The notes under the pieces were generated by a model, which was not told where the DNA came from, did not search any database, and worked only from the letters and a program-made list of their open reading frames with translations. Position numbers and translations under genes: made by a program. A DNA stretch of 64,000 nucleotides from Microcaldota archaeon (GTDB lineage Archaea > Micrarchaeota > Micrarchaeia > Norongarragalinales > Norongarragalinaceae), in assembly GCA_016188965.1 (NCBI GenBank), contig JACPGT010000002.1:7461-71460 (forward strand), given 5' to 3'. Position 1 is the first letter of the stretch. The number at the start of each line of letters is the position of its first letter. Of this stretch, positions 48,679 to 57,572 are shown in pieces.

Positions 48679-49269
48679 GTGGATTTCCAATACTGGTTCC
48701 GCTGGGTCCTGCAACCCCAGGCGGCGCTTGAAAAAACTGAAGCACCTTCCGATCTGTTTTCCGCATTCAAGGTTTGGGCCGTCACGGGTCTTTGGGCCGG
48801 GTTGGCATCCGGGCTTTTCGGCATTCTTGCCGGCGGCTTTTCCGGCCTTTCTGTTGCGGTCCTGTTCTTTTCACTCCTCATCGGTCCGTTGGTCTATCCC
48901 CTGGTGTACGCCGTCTTGGAAGGCATCTATTTCCTCTCTGCCCGCGCCTTGGGTGGCAAAGGCTCTTTTCGCGACCAATTCTATTTTGTCGGCCTCACGG
49001 CGCGGCCCATTTTGCCGGTATTGGCCTTGCTGTCCGGAATCAACCCCCTATTGTCCTTCCTCGCTTCGATGCTGGTGGGCCTTTACTGGCTGTATCCCAA
49101 GACGGTCGTGTACCGCCACGTCCACGGCTTTGACTGGTTCAAGGCCATCTTAGTCTGGCTCATTCCCAGCATCGTGCTGACGGTTCTCGGCCTGTTCCTG
49201 CTGATCCTGTTTTGCGGCCTCATCGCCGCGGCCGGTGCCGGCGCGGTTGCCGTCAACGCCACCCGTTAG
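48679..49269 (+). CDS. Yip1-family-like membrane protein
   Basis: Multi-TM, GTG start; Yip1-like spacing. Confidence 0.55.
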   Translation: MDFQYWFRWVLQPQAALEKTEAPSDLFSAFKVWAVTGLWAGLASGLFGILAGGFSGLSVAVLFFSLLIGPLVYPLVYAVLEGIYFLSARALGGKGSFRDQFYFVGLTARPILPVLALLSGINPLLSFLASMLVGLYWLYPKTVVYRHVHGFDWFKAILVWLIPSIVLTVLGLFLLILFCGLIAAAGAGAVAVNATR

Positions 49270-49314
49270 TCTTGGTTTTGGCTTTCAAAATCCTTAAAAG
49301 TCCCTTCCGGCCCA

Positions 49315-49908
49315 ATGAAATCAACGATTGTTAACTCGGGTGGATTTGCGTTTATGACCGTCACCAAAGACATGCTCATCGGCGAAGTGGTGCAGAACTA
49401 TCCGGACGCCGTGGACATCATGCTCAAGAACGGCTTCCACTGCGTAGGCTGCCATGTGTCGCCGTTCGAGACCATCGAACAGGGCGCCAAAGGCCACGGC
49501 TTTACGGACCAACAGGTTACTGACCTGATGGAGGAAATCAACGCCAAAATCGCCCACAACCCCATCGTCATCAAACCGGAAGCCGCGCCTGCCCACTTGA
49601 CGGACGCCGCGGCGACCAAATTGAAGTCTTTGATGCAGGCCGAAGGAAAGACCGGCATGGGCTTGCGCATCAATTTGGTCGGCGGCGGATGCGCCGGCAA
49701 CTCGTACGAGATGGACTTCGACAATCCGGATCCGCAGAACGACCGCGTTTTCGAAAGCCACGGTTTGAAGATCTTCTACCACAACTCGCTGCATGACCAA
49801 GTCAAGGGCATCGAGATCCACTACCGTGACGCCTTGAACGGCGGCGGCTTCACCATGCGCAACCCCAACGCCCACGCCTCGTGCGGCTGCGGCAAGAGCT
49901 TCAGTTAA
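49315..49908 (+). CDS. DUF1858 domain fused to HesB/IscA-type Fe-S carrier
   Basis: N-terminal LIGEVVQNYPDAVDIMLKNGFHCVGCHVSPFETIEQGA; C-terminal LVGGGCAGNSYEM...CGCGKSFS. Confidence 0.88.
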   Translation: MKSTIVNSGGFAFMTVTKDMLIGEVVQNYPDAVDIMLKNGFHCVGCHVSPFETIEQGAKGHGFTDQQVTDLMEEINAKIAHNPIVIKPEAAPAHLTDAAATKLKSLMQAEGKTGMGLRINLVGGGCAGNSYEMDFDNPDPQNDRVFESHGLKIFYHNSLHDQVKGIEIHYRDALNGGGFTMRNPNAHASCGCGKSFS

Positions 49909-49947
49909 AGCCGCTTCTGCCATCGTCATGATGGGAGGAAAAAACGC

Positions 49948-50391
49948 ATGACGGAAAAGCTTCAAGCCGGCGACAAAGCCCCGTTGTTCAAGCTCAAGGA
50001 CCCATCCGGAAAGACCCGCACGCCCACGGACGTGCCCAAACTCGTCCTGTACTTCTATCCCAAGGACTTCACGCCCGGTTGCACCATCCAAATCGGAGAT
50101 TTTTCCAAGGAATACTCCGCTTTCAAGGCCAATGGTTACGAGATTTACGGCGTGAGCCCGGATTCGGTCGAATCGCACCAGAAGTTCTGCGACGCATTCA
50201 AGGCACCGTACCCGCTGCTATCCGATCCGGATGCTGCGGTCGCTAAGCAATACGGTGCATGGGGCAACAAAGGTGTCTTCGGTTTCGGCATCATCCGCTC
50301 CACCTTCGTCATCGAAAACGGCATACTCGCGCAAGTGCATTACAAGGTCAATCCCGTCAACCACGCGCATGCGCTGTTGCAAAGCATTTAA
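49948..50391 (+). CDS. Peroxiredoxin (Bcp-like)
   Basis: LVLYFYPKDFTPGCTIQIGDFSKEYSAFKANGYEIYGVSPDSVESHQKFC. Confidence 0.92.
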   Translation: MTEKLQAGDKAPLFKLKDPSGKTRTPTDVPKLVLYFYPKDFTPGCTIQIGDFSKEYSAFKANGYEIYGVSPDSVESHQKFCDAFKAPYPLLSDPDAAVAKQYGAWGNKGVFGFGIIRSTFVIENGILAQVHYKVNPVNHAHALLQSI

Positions 50392-50481
50392 CTTGCCGCT
50401 CCTGCTTTTGGCCTAGTTCGCGCCCTTTTTCGAAAAAGGAAGCCAAGTGACGTTGCGTTGCTTTGGGGTTCTTCCGCGTCT

Positions 50482-51186
50482 TCAGCGCCGCTTGCGTTCG
50501 CCGGACAGCACGTGGGTGTGCACCCAGCCGGCCACGACGCCGCCCAGCAACGGGCCGATCCAGTAGACGGCTTGCGTGGCCCAGTATCCGGACGCCAAGG
50601 CGGGCCCGAAGGCGCGCGCCGGGTTCATCGCCGCGCCCGTCAAGGGGCCGCCGACCAGGATGTCAAAGACCAGGACCATGCCGATGGCCAGGCCGTAGAT
50701 GTTCGCCGGCGCGCGGCTGTCCACCGCCACGCTGAAGACGACGAAGACCAGGAAGAACGTGAGGATGGCCTCCAGGACGATGCCTTGAATCAATCCGATG
50801 CCTGACAGATCCGGCACGCCCAGATGCGCCGGCGCGGTTGGGAATATGAATAGCAGGACGAACGACGCTACGGCGGCGCCTGCCAGTTGGGATAAGACGT
50901 AGAGCGCCGCCTTTTGTGACTCGATTTTGCGGTTGACCCACAAGGCGGCGGTGACGGCGGGGTTGACGTGCCCGCCGGAGACGTGGCCCGTGGCGTAAAC
51001 CATACACATGAGCACCATGCCATGCGCCAGGGCGATGCCCACAAGGCCCAACGCCCCGTTCGTGACGGTATTCATGATGACGGCGCCGGCCCCGATGAAT
51101 ACGAGGCCGAACGTGGCGATGAACTCGGCAAAATAAGCGGCGTACTCCCTCACACGATCTCCCCCGATGGAACGGTTTGAATCCAT
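50482..51186 (-). CDS. Aquaporin / MIP-family channel
   Basis: SGGHVNPAVTAAL and GAAMNPARAFGPAL (two NPA motifs). Confidence 0.93.
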   Translation of the reverse strand: MDSNRSIGGDRVREYAAYFAEFIATFGLVFIGAGAVIMNTVTNGALGLVGIALAHGMVLMCMVYATGHVSGGHVNPAVTAALWVNRKIESQKAALYVLSQLAGAAVASFVLLFIFPTAPAHLGVPDLSGIGLIQGIVLEAILTFFLVFVVFSVAVDSRAPANIYGLAIGMVLVFDILVGGPLTGAAMNPARAFGPALASGYWATQAVYWIGPLLGGVVAGWVHTHVLSGERKRR

Positions 51187-51316
51187 TCAGCCTGCTTCCT
51201 GGATTTAAATCCCCGCGAATTTCAAAAACGCCGTTTTGCCTTCTTTCCGATCACAAACACCGTTATGGCGCCGCCTCTGCCAATGCTTAAAGCGTTTTCC
51301 GGCCACACGCTAGAGC

Positions 51317-51865
51317 ATGGATGCCGATTTTTCCCGCGTTTTTTCCGACTTGCTTCGCGAACTGGGTGACGTGCCGGACGGCGACGGCCTCAAGCAGACG
51401 CCGGCACGCGCGGCCAAGGCATTTTCATTGCTGACTGCTGGGTATGGCCAGTCGTTGGATGAAGTCGTCCAAGGCGCCGTGTTCGCCGAGAAGAACAACG
51501 ACATGATCCTGCTGAAAGACGTGCCGTTCTACTCGCTATGCGAGCACCACTTGGTGCCGTTTTTCGGCAAGTGCCACGTGGCGTACATCCCGGACGGCCG
51601 CGTCATGGGACTCTCCCGCATCTCCGACGTCGTCCAACTCTACAGCCGCCGCTTGCAGGTGCAGGAACGACTGACGGACCAGATTGCCGATGCCTTGGAA
51701 AAGACGCTGACGCCTAAAGGCTTGGGCGTGGTGATGGAAGCGCGCCACCTCTGCATGGAACTGGAAGAACGTCAAAGCCCCTCCACGACCGTCACGTCGT
51801 GCGTCCGGGGTAGCTTCCGCCAGCGGCCGGAAACGCGCGCTGAATTCTTCAGTTTGATTCGCTAA
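51317..51865 (+). CDS. folE: GTP cyclohydrolase I (type I FolE)
   Basis: SLCEHHLVPFFGKCHVAYIPDGRVMGLSRI; EARHLCMELEERQSPSTTVTSCVRGSF. Confidence 0.92.
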   Translation: MDADFSRVFSDLLRELGDVPDGDGLKQTPARAAKAFSLLTAGYGQSLDEVVQGAVFAEKNNDMILLKDVPFYSLCEHHLVPFFGKCHVAYIPDGRVMGLSRISDVVQLYSRRLQVQERLTDQIADALEKTLTPKGLGVVMEARHLCMELEERQSPSTTVTSCVRGSFRQRPETRAEFFSLIR

Positions 51866-52305
51866 AGCCGATGGGCGAAGAAGATTTCGTCTTCGCCGAA
51901 ATGCAGGCCCTTGAGCATGCCTATTTTTTTGAATCCGGCTTTTTGGTGCAGGCGGATGGAGGCTTTGTTCTTGGCTTTTGTGCTGCTCAACGCCAACCGT
52001 TGTTTTTGGGGCTGCTCCTTGCGGCTGCGCGCAACAAAATCCTTCAATAGCGCCAATGCCGCACCGTGGCGGCGGAATGGGGGCGAAACGGCCAAGTCCA
52101 TCACGTAATTGGCATAATGTGAGTAGTCGCGTGCATACGCCAACACTCCGGCGCATTGGCCGTCGATTTCGGCGATGATGCATCGCTTCTGCCGGATGGC
52201 GGGCCGGACGACGCGCGCGGCGTCGGATGCCGAAGAGTAATACGCTTCCGCTAGGATTCCGGTGGCTTTTTTTCCGTCGCAGGCATTGGCAAGTCGGATG
52301 CGCAT
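51862..52305 (-). CDS. GNAT-family N-acetyltransferase
   Basis: VMDLAVSPPFRRHGAALALLKDFVARSRK acetyl-CoA-binding motif. Confidence 0.8.
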   Translation of the reverse strand: MRIRLANACDGKKATGILAEAYYSSASDAARVVRPAIRQKRCIIAEIDGQCAGVLAYARDYSHYANYVMDLAVSPPFRRHGAALALLKDFVARSRKEQPQKQRLALSSTKAKNKASIRLHQKAGFKKIGMLKGLHFGEDEIFFAHRL

Positions 52306-52437
52306 GCTAAACGCTACGCTTGGGTCGTTTATTGCGGTTGCGTTTTTCGGAAAAATATCGGTGCGCGCCTAAAAACGAATGCGCGGCAAGGAAAAGGGGC
52401 TTTGGGTATGCGATGTCGGTGACACTGGGCGGTTGGC

Positions 52438-52545
52438 TTATTCGCCGTCGTCATCGTCTTCTTCGTCGTCTTCGAATTCTTCTTCTTCGAAGTCCTCGCC
52501 GTCGTCTTCCCACTCGTCGTCTTCGTGCTTCTTGGCTTTGGGCAT
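52438..52545 (-). CDS. 35-aa highly acidic microprotein
   Basis: MPKAKKHEDDEWEDDGEDFEEEEFEDDEEDDDDGE with upstream AGGAGG-like sequence (rc of cccctcct). Confidence 0.5.
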   Translation of the reverse strand: MPKAKKHEDDEWEDDGEDFEEEEFEDDEEDDDDGE

Positions 52546-52774
52546 TCGGATTTTCCCCTCCTGATTAAAGGTCGTTGCAACTGGTTGCGTGATTGTTGGG
52601 TTCGGTATTCGTTTTGCGTCCGGCTATAAAAGCATGCCGTTGGGATTTGCTCAACTGCCGTTTGCTTGTTTTTTCTTTCCGCCTTTGGCCTGTCGCGTTG
52701 CCATCGGGCCTTGCAAGCGGCCGGGTTTTTTTTCTTCGTCGCCTTGGCCCGTTTTGACGTTTGTTCCCTTTTCT

Positions 52775-54004
52775 TCAACTCAATAAAAGCTTGAGGTAGA
52801 ACAATGGGCCGGTGAATTCCTTCTTGGCTTCCTCGTTGCCCAGCATGCCGGAAATCGTGTCGCGGACCTTGGGCGACGACGCGGCCTTGCCGACGACGAA
52901 GTTCAGAAGCGGCGTGATGCGGCCGACTTTCTGCAGTTTGTACGACGTGTTCAACTCGGGCCCGATTTCGTTCCAAAGCTTGTCATCGTATTGTTTGAGT
53001 GTCGCTTCCGACACGTCGCCTTTCTTGAGCGCTTCGGTGATGACTTGTGAGGCGATTAGGCCTGACGTCATGGCGTTGCCGATGCCTTCGCCGGTGAACG
53101 GGTCGATCAACGAGGCGGCGTCGCCGACGAGCAAGAAGCCGTTGCCGTAGGGCTTTCGGTGGTGCGAGCCGAATGGAAGCGTCCAGCCCTGGATGGGTCC
53201 CACGGCTTCGGCGCCTTCGAATCGCGCCTTGAACATGGGATGCTTCGCGATGGCGTCCAGCGTGACTTGGCGCAGGTTGACTTTGTTCTTCTTCATGTCG
53301 GACGTGACCATGCCTATGCCGACGTTGCACAAGCCGTTCTCCAGCGGGAAGATCCAGAAGTAACCCGGCAGGACCGAGTCCACGAAGTGCAGTTCGATGT
53401 TGGCCGTGACGTCCTTGACGTTCTTGTAGTAGAGCCGCAGCGCCGTGCAGTGGTGCTTCTCCGGAGTGTCGAGCCTTCCCATCTTAGTCGCTACGATGCT
53501 TTGCGAACCGTCGGCGCCGATGACGACTTTTGCGCGGAACTCCTTCTGCTGGTTGGTGGCCAGGTCCGTGGCCTTGACGCCGACCACGAAGCCGTTTTCG
53601 ACGATCACGTCGTTCACGGAGTGCTTCTCCAGCACTTCTGCGTGTTTCTTGGCGTTCTGGAACAAGATGTTGTCATATACGAGGCGGCGGCAACAGAAGC
53701 CCGGAGCGGAGTGGTCGGGGCGCGCCGGGAACGGGATGTTCACGGTCTTGCCGTTGGGCGCGGAAAAGATGACGCCTTCGATGCGCGCGTTGGGCGCGTT
53801 GCGGACTTCGTCCACCAGGCCCAGCTTGCGCAGGACGCCCATGGATTTGCCAGATATGGCGTCGCCACACGTCTTGTCGCGCGGGAATTGGGCTTTTTCC
53901 AAAACGAGTACTCGTACGCCTGCCTGGCCCAAAAACGATGCGGCTGTCGAGCCTCCGGGACCCCCGCCGGCGATGATGACGTCGTACATGCTTGAAGCTT
54001 CCAT
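52775..54004 (-). CDS. Geranylgeranyl reductase family protein (second copy)
   Basis: YDVIIAGGGPGGSTAASFLGQAGVRVLVLEK; LVGDAASLIDPFTGEGIGNAMTSG. Confidence 0.9.
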   Translation of the reverse strand: MEASSMYDVIIAGGGPGGSTAASFLGQAGVRVLVLEKAQFPRDKTCGDAISGKSMGVLRKLGLVDEVRNAPNARIEGVIFSAPNGKTVNIPFPARPDHSAPGFCCRRLVYDNILFQNAKKHAEVLEKHSVNDVIVENGFVVGVKATDLATNQQKEFRAKVVIGADGSQSIVATKMGRLDTPEKHHCTALRLYYKNVKDVTANIELHFVDSVLPGYFWIFPLENGLCNVGIGMVTSDMKKNKVNLRQVTLDAIAKHPMFKARFEGAEAVGPIQGWTLPFGSHHRKPYGNGFLLVGDAASLIDPFTGEGIGNAMTSGLIASQVITEALKKGDVSEATLKQYDDKLWNEIGPELNTSYKLQKVGRITPLLNFVVGKAASSPKVRDTISGMLGNEEAKKEFTGPLFYLKLLLS

Positions 54005-54128
54005 GATGAGGATTCACCTGAAAATACGCGCTAATCGTCCGAAAACAATGGTGATTTTTTAGGACGCAGTGGGCTTTAAAGCTTTATTTCGGGTCCGGTT
54101 GGGCCGTTCAGACCCTCTTGATGTTTGG

Positions 54129-54518
54129 CTAGCGGGCATCGTCCATGATTTGCCGCACGTCGTTTTCCACCACTTGCGCCGCTTGGGCATCCAGGCCTTG
54201 GAAAAAGCCGGTCATGGCGGACGGCCGCATGGCCACTAGGTGCACGCCGTCGATTTCCTGCAACACGTTGATGCGGCAAGGCATGCAGGCCGATACGAGC
54301 CGGTTTTGCGAAAGCATGGCGTGTGCGGCCTTGGCGTTGCAGAATTCTATGATTTTCAGCGGTTGCTGCTTGAAGCCCTTGGCCGCGAGGCGTTCGCGCA
54401 CATCGTAAATGCCGAAAACGGTCCAGCCTTTCTTTTCGATGGCTTGCAGCACCGAGACGACGGCGTCGTCGAATGCCTTGTCCGTTGTGACTACGTACAG
54501 GAAGTCCCGCTCGTCCAT
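54129..54518 (-). CDS. DUF302-like protein
   Basis: DDAVVSVLQAIEKKGWTVFGIYDVRERLAAKGF...KIIEFCNAKAAHAML...MPCRINVLQ. Confidence 0.75.
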   Translation of the reverse strand: MDERDFLYVVTTDKAFDDAVVSVLQAIEKKGWTVFGIYDVRERLAAKGFKQQPLKIIEFCNAKAAHAMLSQNRLVSACMPCRINVLQEIDGVHLVAMRPSAMTGFFQGLDAQAAQVVENDVRQIMDDAR

Positions 54519-54544
54519 ATGCCGTTTTCCCTTATCGCGCCATC

Positions 54545-55012
54545 CTATGCGGCCACGATCTGGCCGGTGACCATGCGCATGCTGCAGCCGAAGTCCAAAG
54601 TCTGGCCGGCTTGCATTGCGGGCAGGTCGAACGTCACGGCCTGGCCCTTGGGAAGCGCCGCGCTCTTGCCTAAGCTGTAGAACGAGATGGCGTTGCCGCA
54701 GCCTTCTTCATCGGTGCGGGTGACGGTGAATTTGATGGGCGTTCCGGCTTTGACTTGGACCGGGTCCGGGCTGTAGCGGAAGCCCTCCAGCTTGACGCTC
54801 ACGGCTTGCGCATCGATGCCGGGTGTTTTTGCGGCGGGTTGCAGCACGTCGGACGGTCCGCTGATGATGAACGTGTAGGCCACGGAAAGGCCGACGAGGG
54901 CCATGAACGCGATGACGGCGAAGTACATGGAGTTGTTCGTCTTTTTCGCTTTGCCTTCCGGCGGGCAGTCCTTGCACGCTTCTGGTTGGTCTTGCTGCAT
55001 GTTTTCAGTCAT
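54545..55012 (-). CDS. Membrane-anchored cupredoxin-like protein
   Basis: One TM; FRYSPDPVQVKAGTPIKFTVTRTDEEGCGNAISFYSLGKSAALPKGQAVTFDLPAMQAGQTLDFGCSMRMVTGQI. Confidence 0.78.
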   Translation of the reverse strand: MTENMQQDQPEACKDCPPEGKAKKTNNSMYFAVIAFMALVGLSVAYTFIISGPSDVLQPAAKTPGIDAQAVSVKLEGFRYSPDPVQVKAGTPIKFTVTRTDEEGCGNAISFYSLGKSAALPKGQAVTFDLPAMQAGQTLDFGCSMRMVTGQIVAA

Positions 55013-55051
55013 GGTTTGGAATCCTCCTGTGTGTGGTGTCGATTCGGGTTT

Positions 55052-55098
55052 ATAACAATCCCGGACTGTTTTGTCGGCTTACTTTCCTGGATTGTTAT
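55052..55098. repeat. Single-hairpin member of the 95-nt repeat family
   Basis: ataacaatcccggactgttttgtcggcttactttcctggattgttat; shares the ACTn-TTTTGTCGG core. Confidence 0.65.
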
Positions 55099-55145
55099 CT
55101 AACCAGACCGGTGTATTCGTCGTGAACTTTGCTGGTCTTGCCATA

Positions 55146-55907
55146 TCAATTCAACGGCAGGTAGGGCGCTAGCAGGTAGGCCGCGGCCAAGGCCAAAATG
55201 GCGGCCGACGCGTTCCGGCTGATGCGGCCGATTTCCGCCGAATGGGGTAGGCTTTTGCGCGCGCCCAATGCCAGGTGGGTCGCGGCGAACATTGCTGTGG
55301 CTGAAACGGCGGTGAAAAGGACGAATGCGGGCAACGTGGCTGCAGGGCCGATGGCCAGTGGCAGTATGAACAACGTCAGCAGCACCGGCGTCGTACAGAA
55401 CGCTCCCGCCACTCCGTAGAAAAACCCGATGGTGAAAAACCCCCGGATTCCGCCGGAGGGCAAGAGGCGGGCCGAGCGCAGGTGTACGCCCAGCGGCACG
55501 TCGAACCACAGCGCGGCGGCCAAGGCGGCCAGGATGATTCCGGCCGGGATCCGGCTGTCGATCAGCAGGCCGGCCAAGGCGGTTCCGAATACCACCAGCG
55601 TGCCGACGGCGACGACGTAAAACGCGGCCAAGCCAGCTGCGGCGGACGCCGCCAACGCGACGTGGGGCCGGTGGCGATCCTGCGCGTTGAGGACCATGCC
55701 GACCATGGCCGGGTACGCCGCCAGGCTGCACGGGTTGAAGAACGCGGTGAGGCCGCCTAAGGCCGCGATCAGCAGGAAAAGACTCGGCGGCAACTGTTCG
55801 ATGGCCAAGCTTCCCCGCGCCACGGCTACCAGTTCCGGGGCGGCGAGAAGGCCGAATGCCAGGATCACGATGAGGGCGGCCAGGTATGCAAGAAATGGTT
55901 TTTTCAT
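55146..55907 (-). CDS. CcdA/DsbD-like transmembrane thiol-disulfide protein
   Basis: GGLTAFFNPCSLAAYPAMVGMVL and GAFCTTPVLLTLF paired membrane Cys; 4-nt overlap with the upstream regulator. Confidence 0.8.
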   Translation of the reverse strand: MKKPFLAYLAALIVILAFGLLAAPELVAVARGSLAIEQLPPSLFLLIAALGGLTAFFNPCSLAAYPAMVGMVLNAQDRHRPHVALAASAAAGLAAFYVVAVGTLVVFGTALAGLLIDSRIPAGIILAALAAALWFDVPLGVHLRSARLLPSGGIRGFFTIGFFYGVAGAFCTTPVLLTLFILPLAIGPAATLPAFVLFTAVSATAMFAATHLALGARKSLPHSAEIGRISRNASAAILALAAAYLLAPYLPLN

Positions 55908-56323
55908 GCGCGTTTGTCCCAGGCTTCGGCGCAGAAATGGCAGCAGAAAAGCTTGCCTTTGTGCGCGTGGGCGTTTTCGAATACCTTGCAGCCGCAGTGG
56001 GCGCAGGTTTTGATTTTGTTGGACAGCGCGGATTCCAGGATGCCGTCGAACTGGCCCAGAAGCACGCCGACTTGGCGGCGTCCCTCCGCCGTCAAGGCAA
56101 AGACGTTCGTGCGGTCGTTCTTCTTGGAATGGATCCATTTTTTCTTTTCCAGTTCACGAAGAAACGGATATACGTGGCTGGCGCTGATTTTCTGATGCAG
56201 CTGCTGGCCCACTTCCTGGATGAGCTGGTAGCCGTGCGCCGGGCTCCGGTTCAACCGAAGCAAAAGCGAGAGGCGTAGCAGGTTGGTGACTTTAAGCGCA
56301 GGGGTATCGGGCGTCGGCGTCAT
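55904..56323 (-). CDS. PadR-like winged-helix regulator with C-terminal Cys-rich metal-binding domain
   Basis: SPAHGYQLIQEVG...SHVYPFLRELEKKKWI wHTH; CAHCGCKVFENAHAHKGKLFCCHFCAEAW tail. Confidence 0.72.
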   Translation of the reverse strand: MTPTPDTPALKVTNLLRLSLLLRLNRSPAHGYQLIQEVGQQLHQKISASHVYPFLRELEKKKWIHSKKNDRTNVFALTAEGRRQVGVLLGQFDGILESALSNKIKTCAHCGCKVFENAHAHKGKLFCCHFCAEAWDKRA

Positions 56324-56334
56324 GTTTTAGGGTT

Positions 56335-57078
56335 TCAGCCCACTTTCTTTTTGGCGCGTTCCAAGTGCACGCGGGTTTTCTGCCGGCCGGCGGCAAAACC
56401 GTCCGCCTTGGCTTCTTCGTCTTGCACCACTTGCTGGGGTGCCGGCAACGCTTGCGGATGCCACGCGTGCAGGAAGATGGACAACGTCTTGAGGGCGTGC
56501 GAGCCTTCGCGGATGTGGCCCAGTTCGTGAAGGAGGACTGCTTCCAGTTGGCGGCGGCTTAACAGTTGGCCCATGCCGATGGATACGAAGATGGCCGGCT
56601 TCAATCCGCCGACCGAGTAGCCTTGGGGTTTGCCTGAATCAATCCAGAAAACGTCGGGCACGCGCATGCCGATGCCTTCCGCTTGGTTGCGGACGTATTG
56701 CTGCAAGGGTCCGTCTTCAGCCAGGCCGCGTTGGCGGTGAAGCAACGGGACAATCCAGAGGCCGGCCAGAAGCGCCAGGAATCCGCTGACGGGGACGACG
56801 ACTAAAAGCGTTTGGGTCACGCCTACTTCACAGATGCCTTTTTCCTGGCAGGAAAGCGTCGCGGCGAAAAGGACCAGGGGTAGGACCAAAAGGACGAGGT
56901 GGCCGTACATCAGGAACGAGCGGGTGCGCGCGGTCCATTCTGTCCTGCGGGACGCCCCGAGCATTGCGATGGCCATCACGAGTGAACCGGTGACGGCGGC
57001 CATGTAATAGGGGTCGGCGAAAAATTGCCCCGCTCCTTGGAATAAGTGCTCCAGCATTCCCCACATGATTTTCGGCAC
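56335..57078 (-). CDS. Membrane metalloprotease (M48/M56 BlaR1-like)
   Basis: TM segments plus AVLLHELGHIREGSHALKT HExxH-type motif; overlaps the BlaI-like stop codon. Confidence 0.8.
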   Translation of the reverse strand: MPKIMWGMLEHLFQGAGQFFADPYYMAAVTGSLVMAIAMLGASRRTEWTARTRSFLMYGHLVLLVLPLVLFAATLSCQEKGICEVGVTQTLLVVVPVSGFLALLAGLWIVPLLHRQRGLAEDGPLQQYVRNQAEGIGMRVPDVFWIDSGKPQGYSVGGLKPAIFVSIGMGQLLSRRQLEAVLLHELGHIREGSHALKTLSIFLHAWHPQALPAPQQVVQDEEAKADGFAAGRQKTRVHLERAKKKVG

Positions 57079-57434
57079 TATATCCGTTTCTGATACTTCT
57101 CGTTAAAATAGCTGATGGCCGACTCCCCGAAGCGCTCGACGATGCGGTCGACGGCGCGCTGCGCCAGGCTTTTGCGGTATTCGTCCTTGGACTGGCGGGC
57201 GGAGTAGATGTACGCGAGGCCCCCGCGGCCCGTGGTAATCGTGCGGCTGACCAATTTGCGCTCGAAAAGGCGGTCCAAAGTCACGGCCACGCTGGTCTGG
57301 GCGCAAGGGTTCTTGCCCTTGATTTTCTGGTAGATGTCACGGACTTTGGACTCCCCGCTTTGCCAAAGCGCTTCCAGGATGGCAGATTCCAGGGGGCTGA
57401 GCGTTTCAGAAACGGCGTCGGTTTGCTTGACCAT
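57078..57434 (-). CDS. BlaI/MecI-family repressor
   Basis: LSPLESAILEALWQSGESKVRDIYQKIKGKNPCAQTSVAVTLDRLFERKLVSRT winged helix. Confidence 0.85.
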   Translation of the reverse strand: MVKQTDAVSETLSPLESAILEALWQSGESKVRDIYQKIKGKNPCAQTSVAVTLDRLFERKLVSRTITTGRGGLAYIYSARQSKDEYRKSLAQRAVDRIVERFGESAISYFNEKYQKRI

Positions 57435-57485
57435 GGACGTTGTTCTGCCGGACGGACTATTTAACCGTTTCTTTAGTGAAAAGTG

Positions 57486-57500
57486 TTACATCTTAGGTAA
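57486..57500. promoter_or_regulatory. Candidate operator TTACATCTTAGGTAA (shared)
   Basis: TTAC-N7-GTAA inverted repeat between the BlaI-like gene and the divergent thioredoxin-like gene; second copy at 58754. Confidence 0.5.
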
Positions 57501-57572
57501 AGCTATTTATATGGAGTGTTTCAAGGATAAAAAAGCATTGCTTTCAGTGTAAATCTATGGAGATGGATTCGC

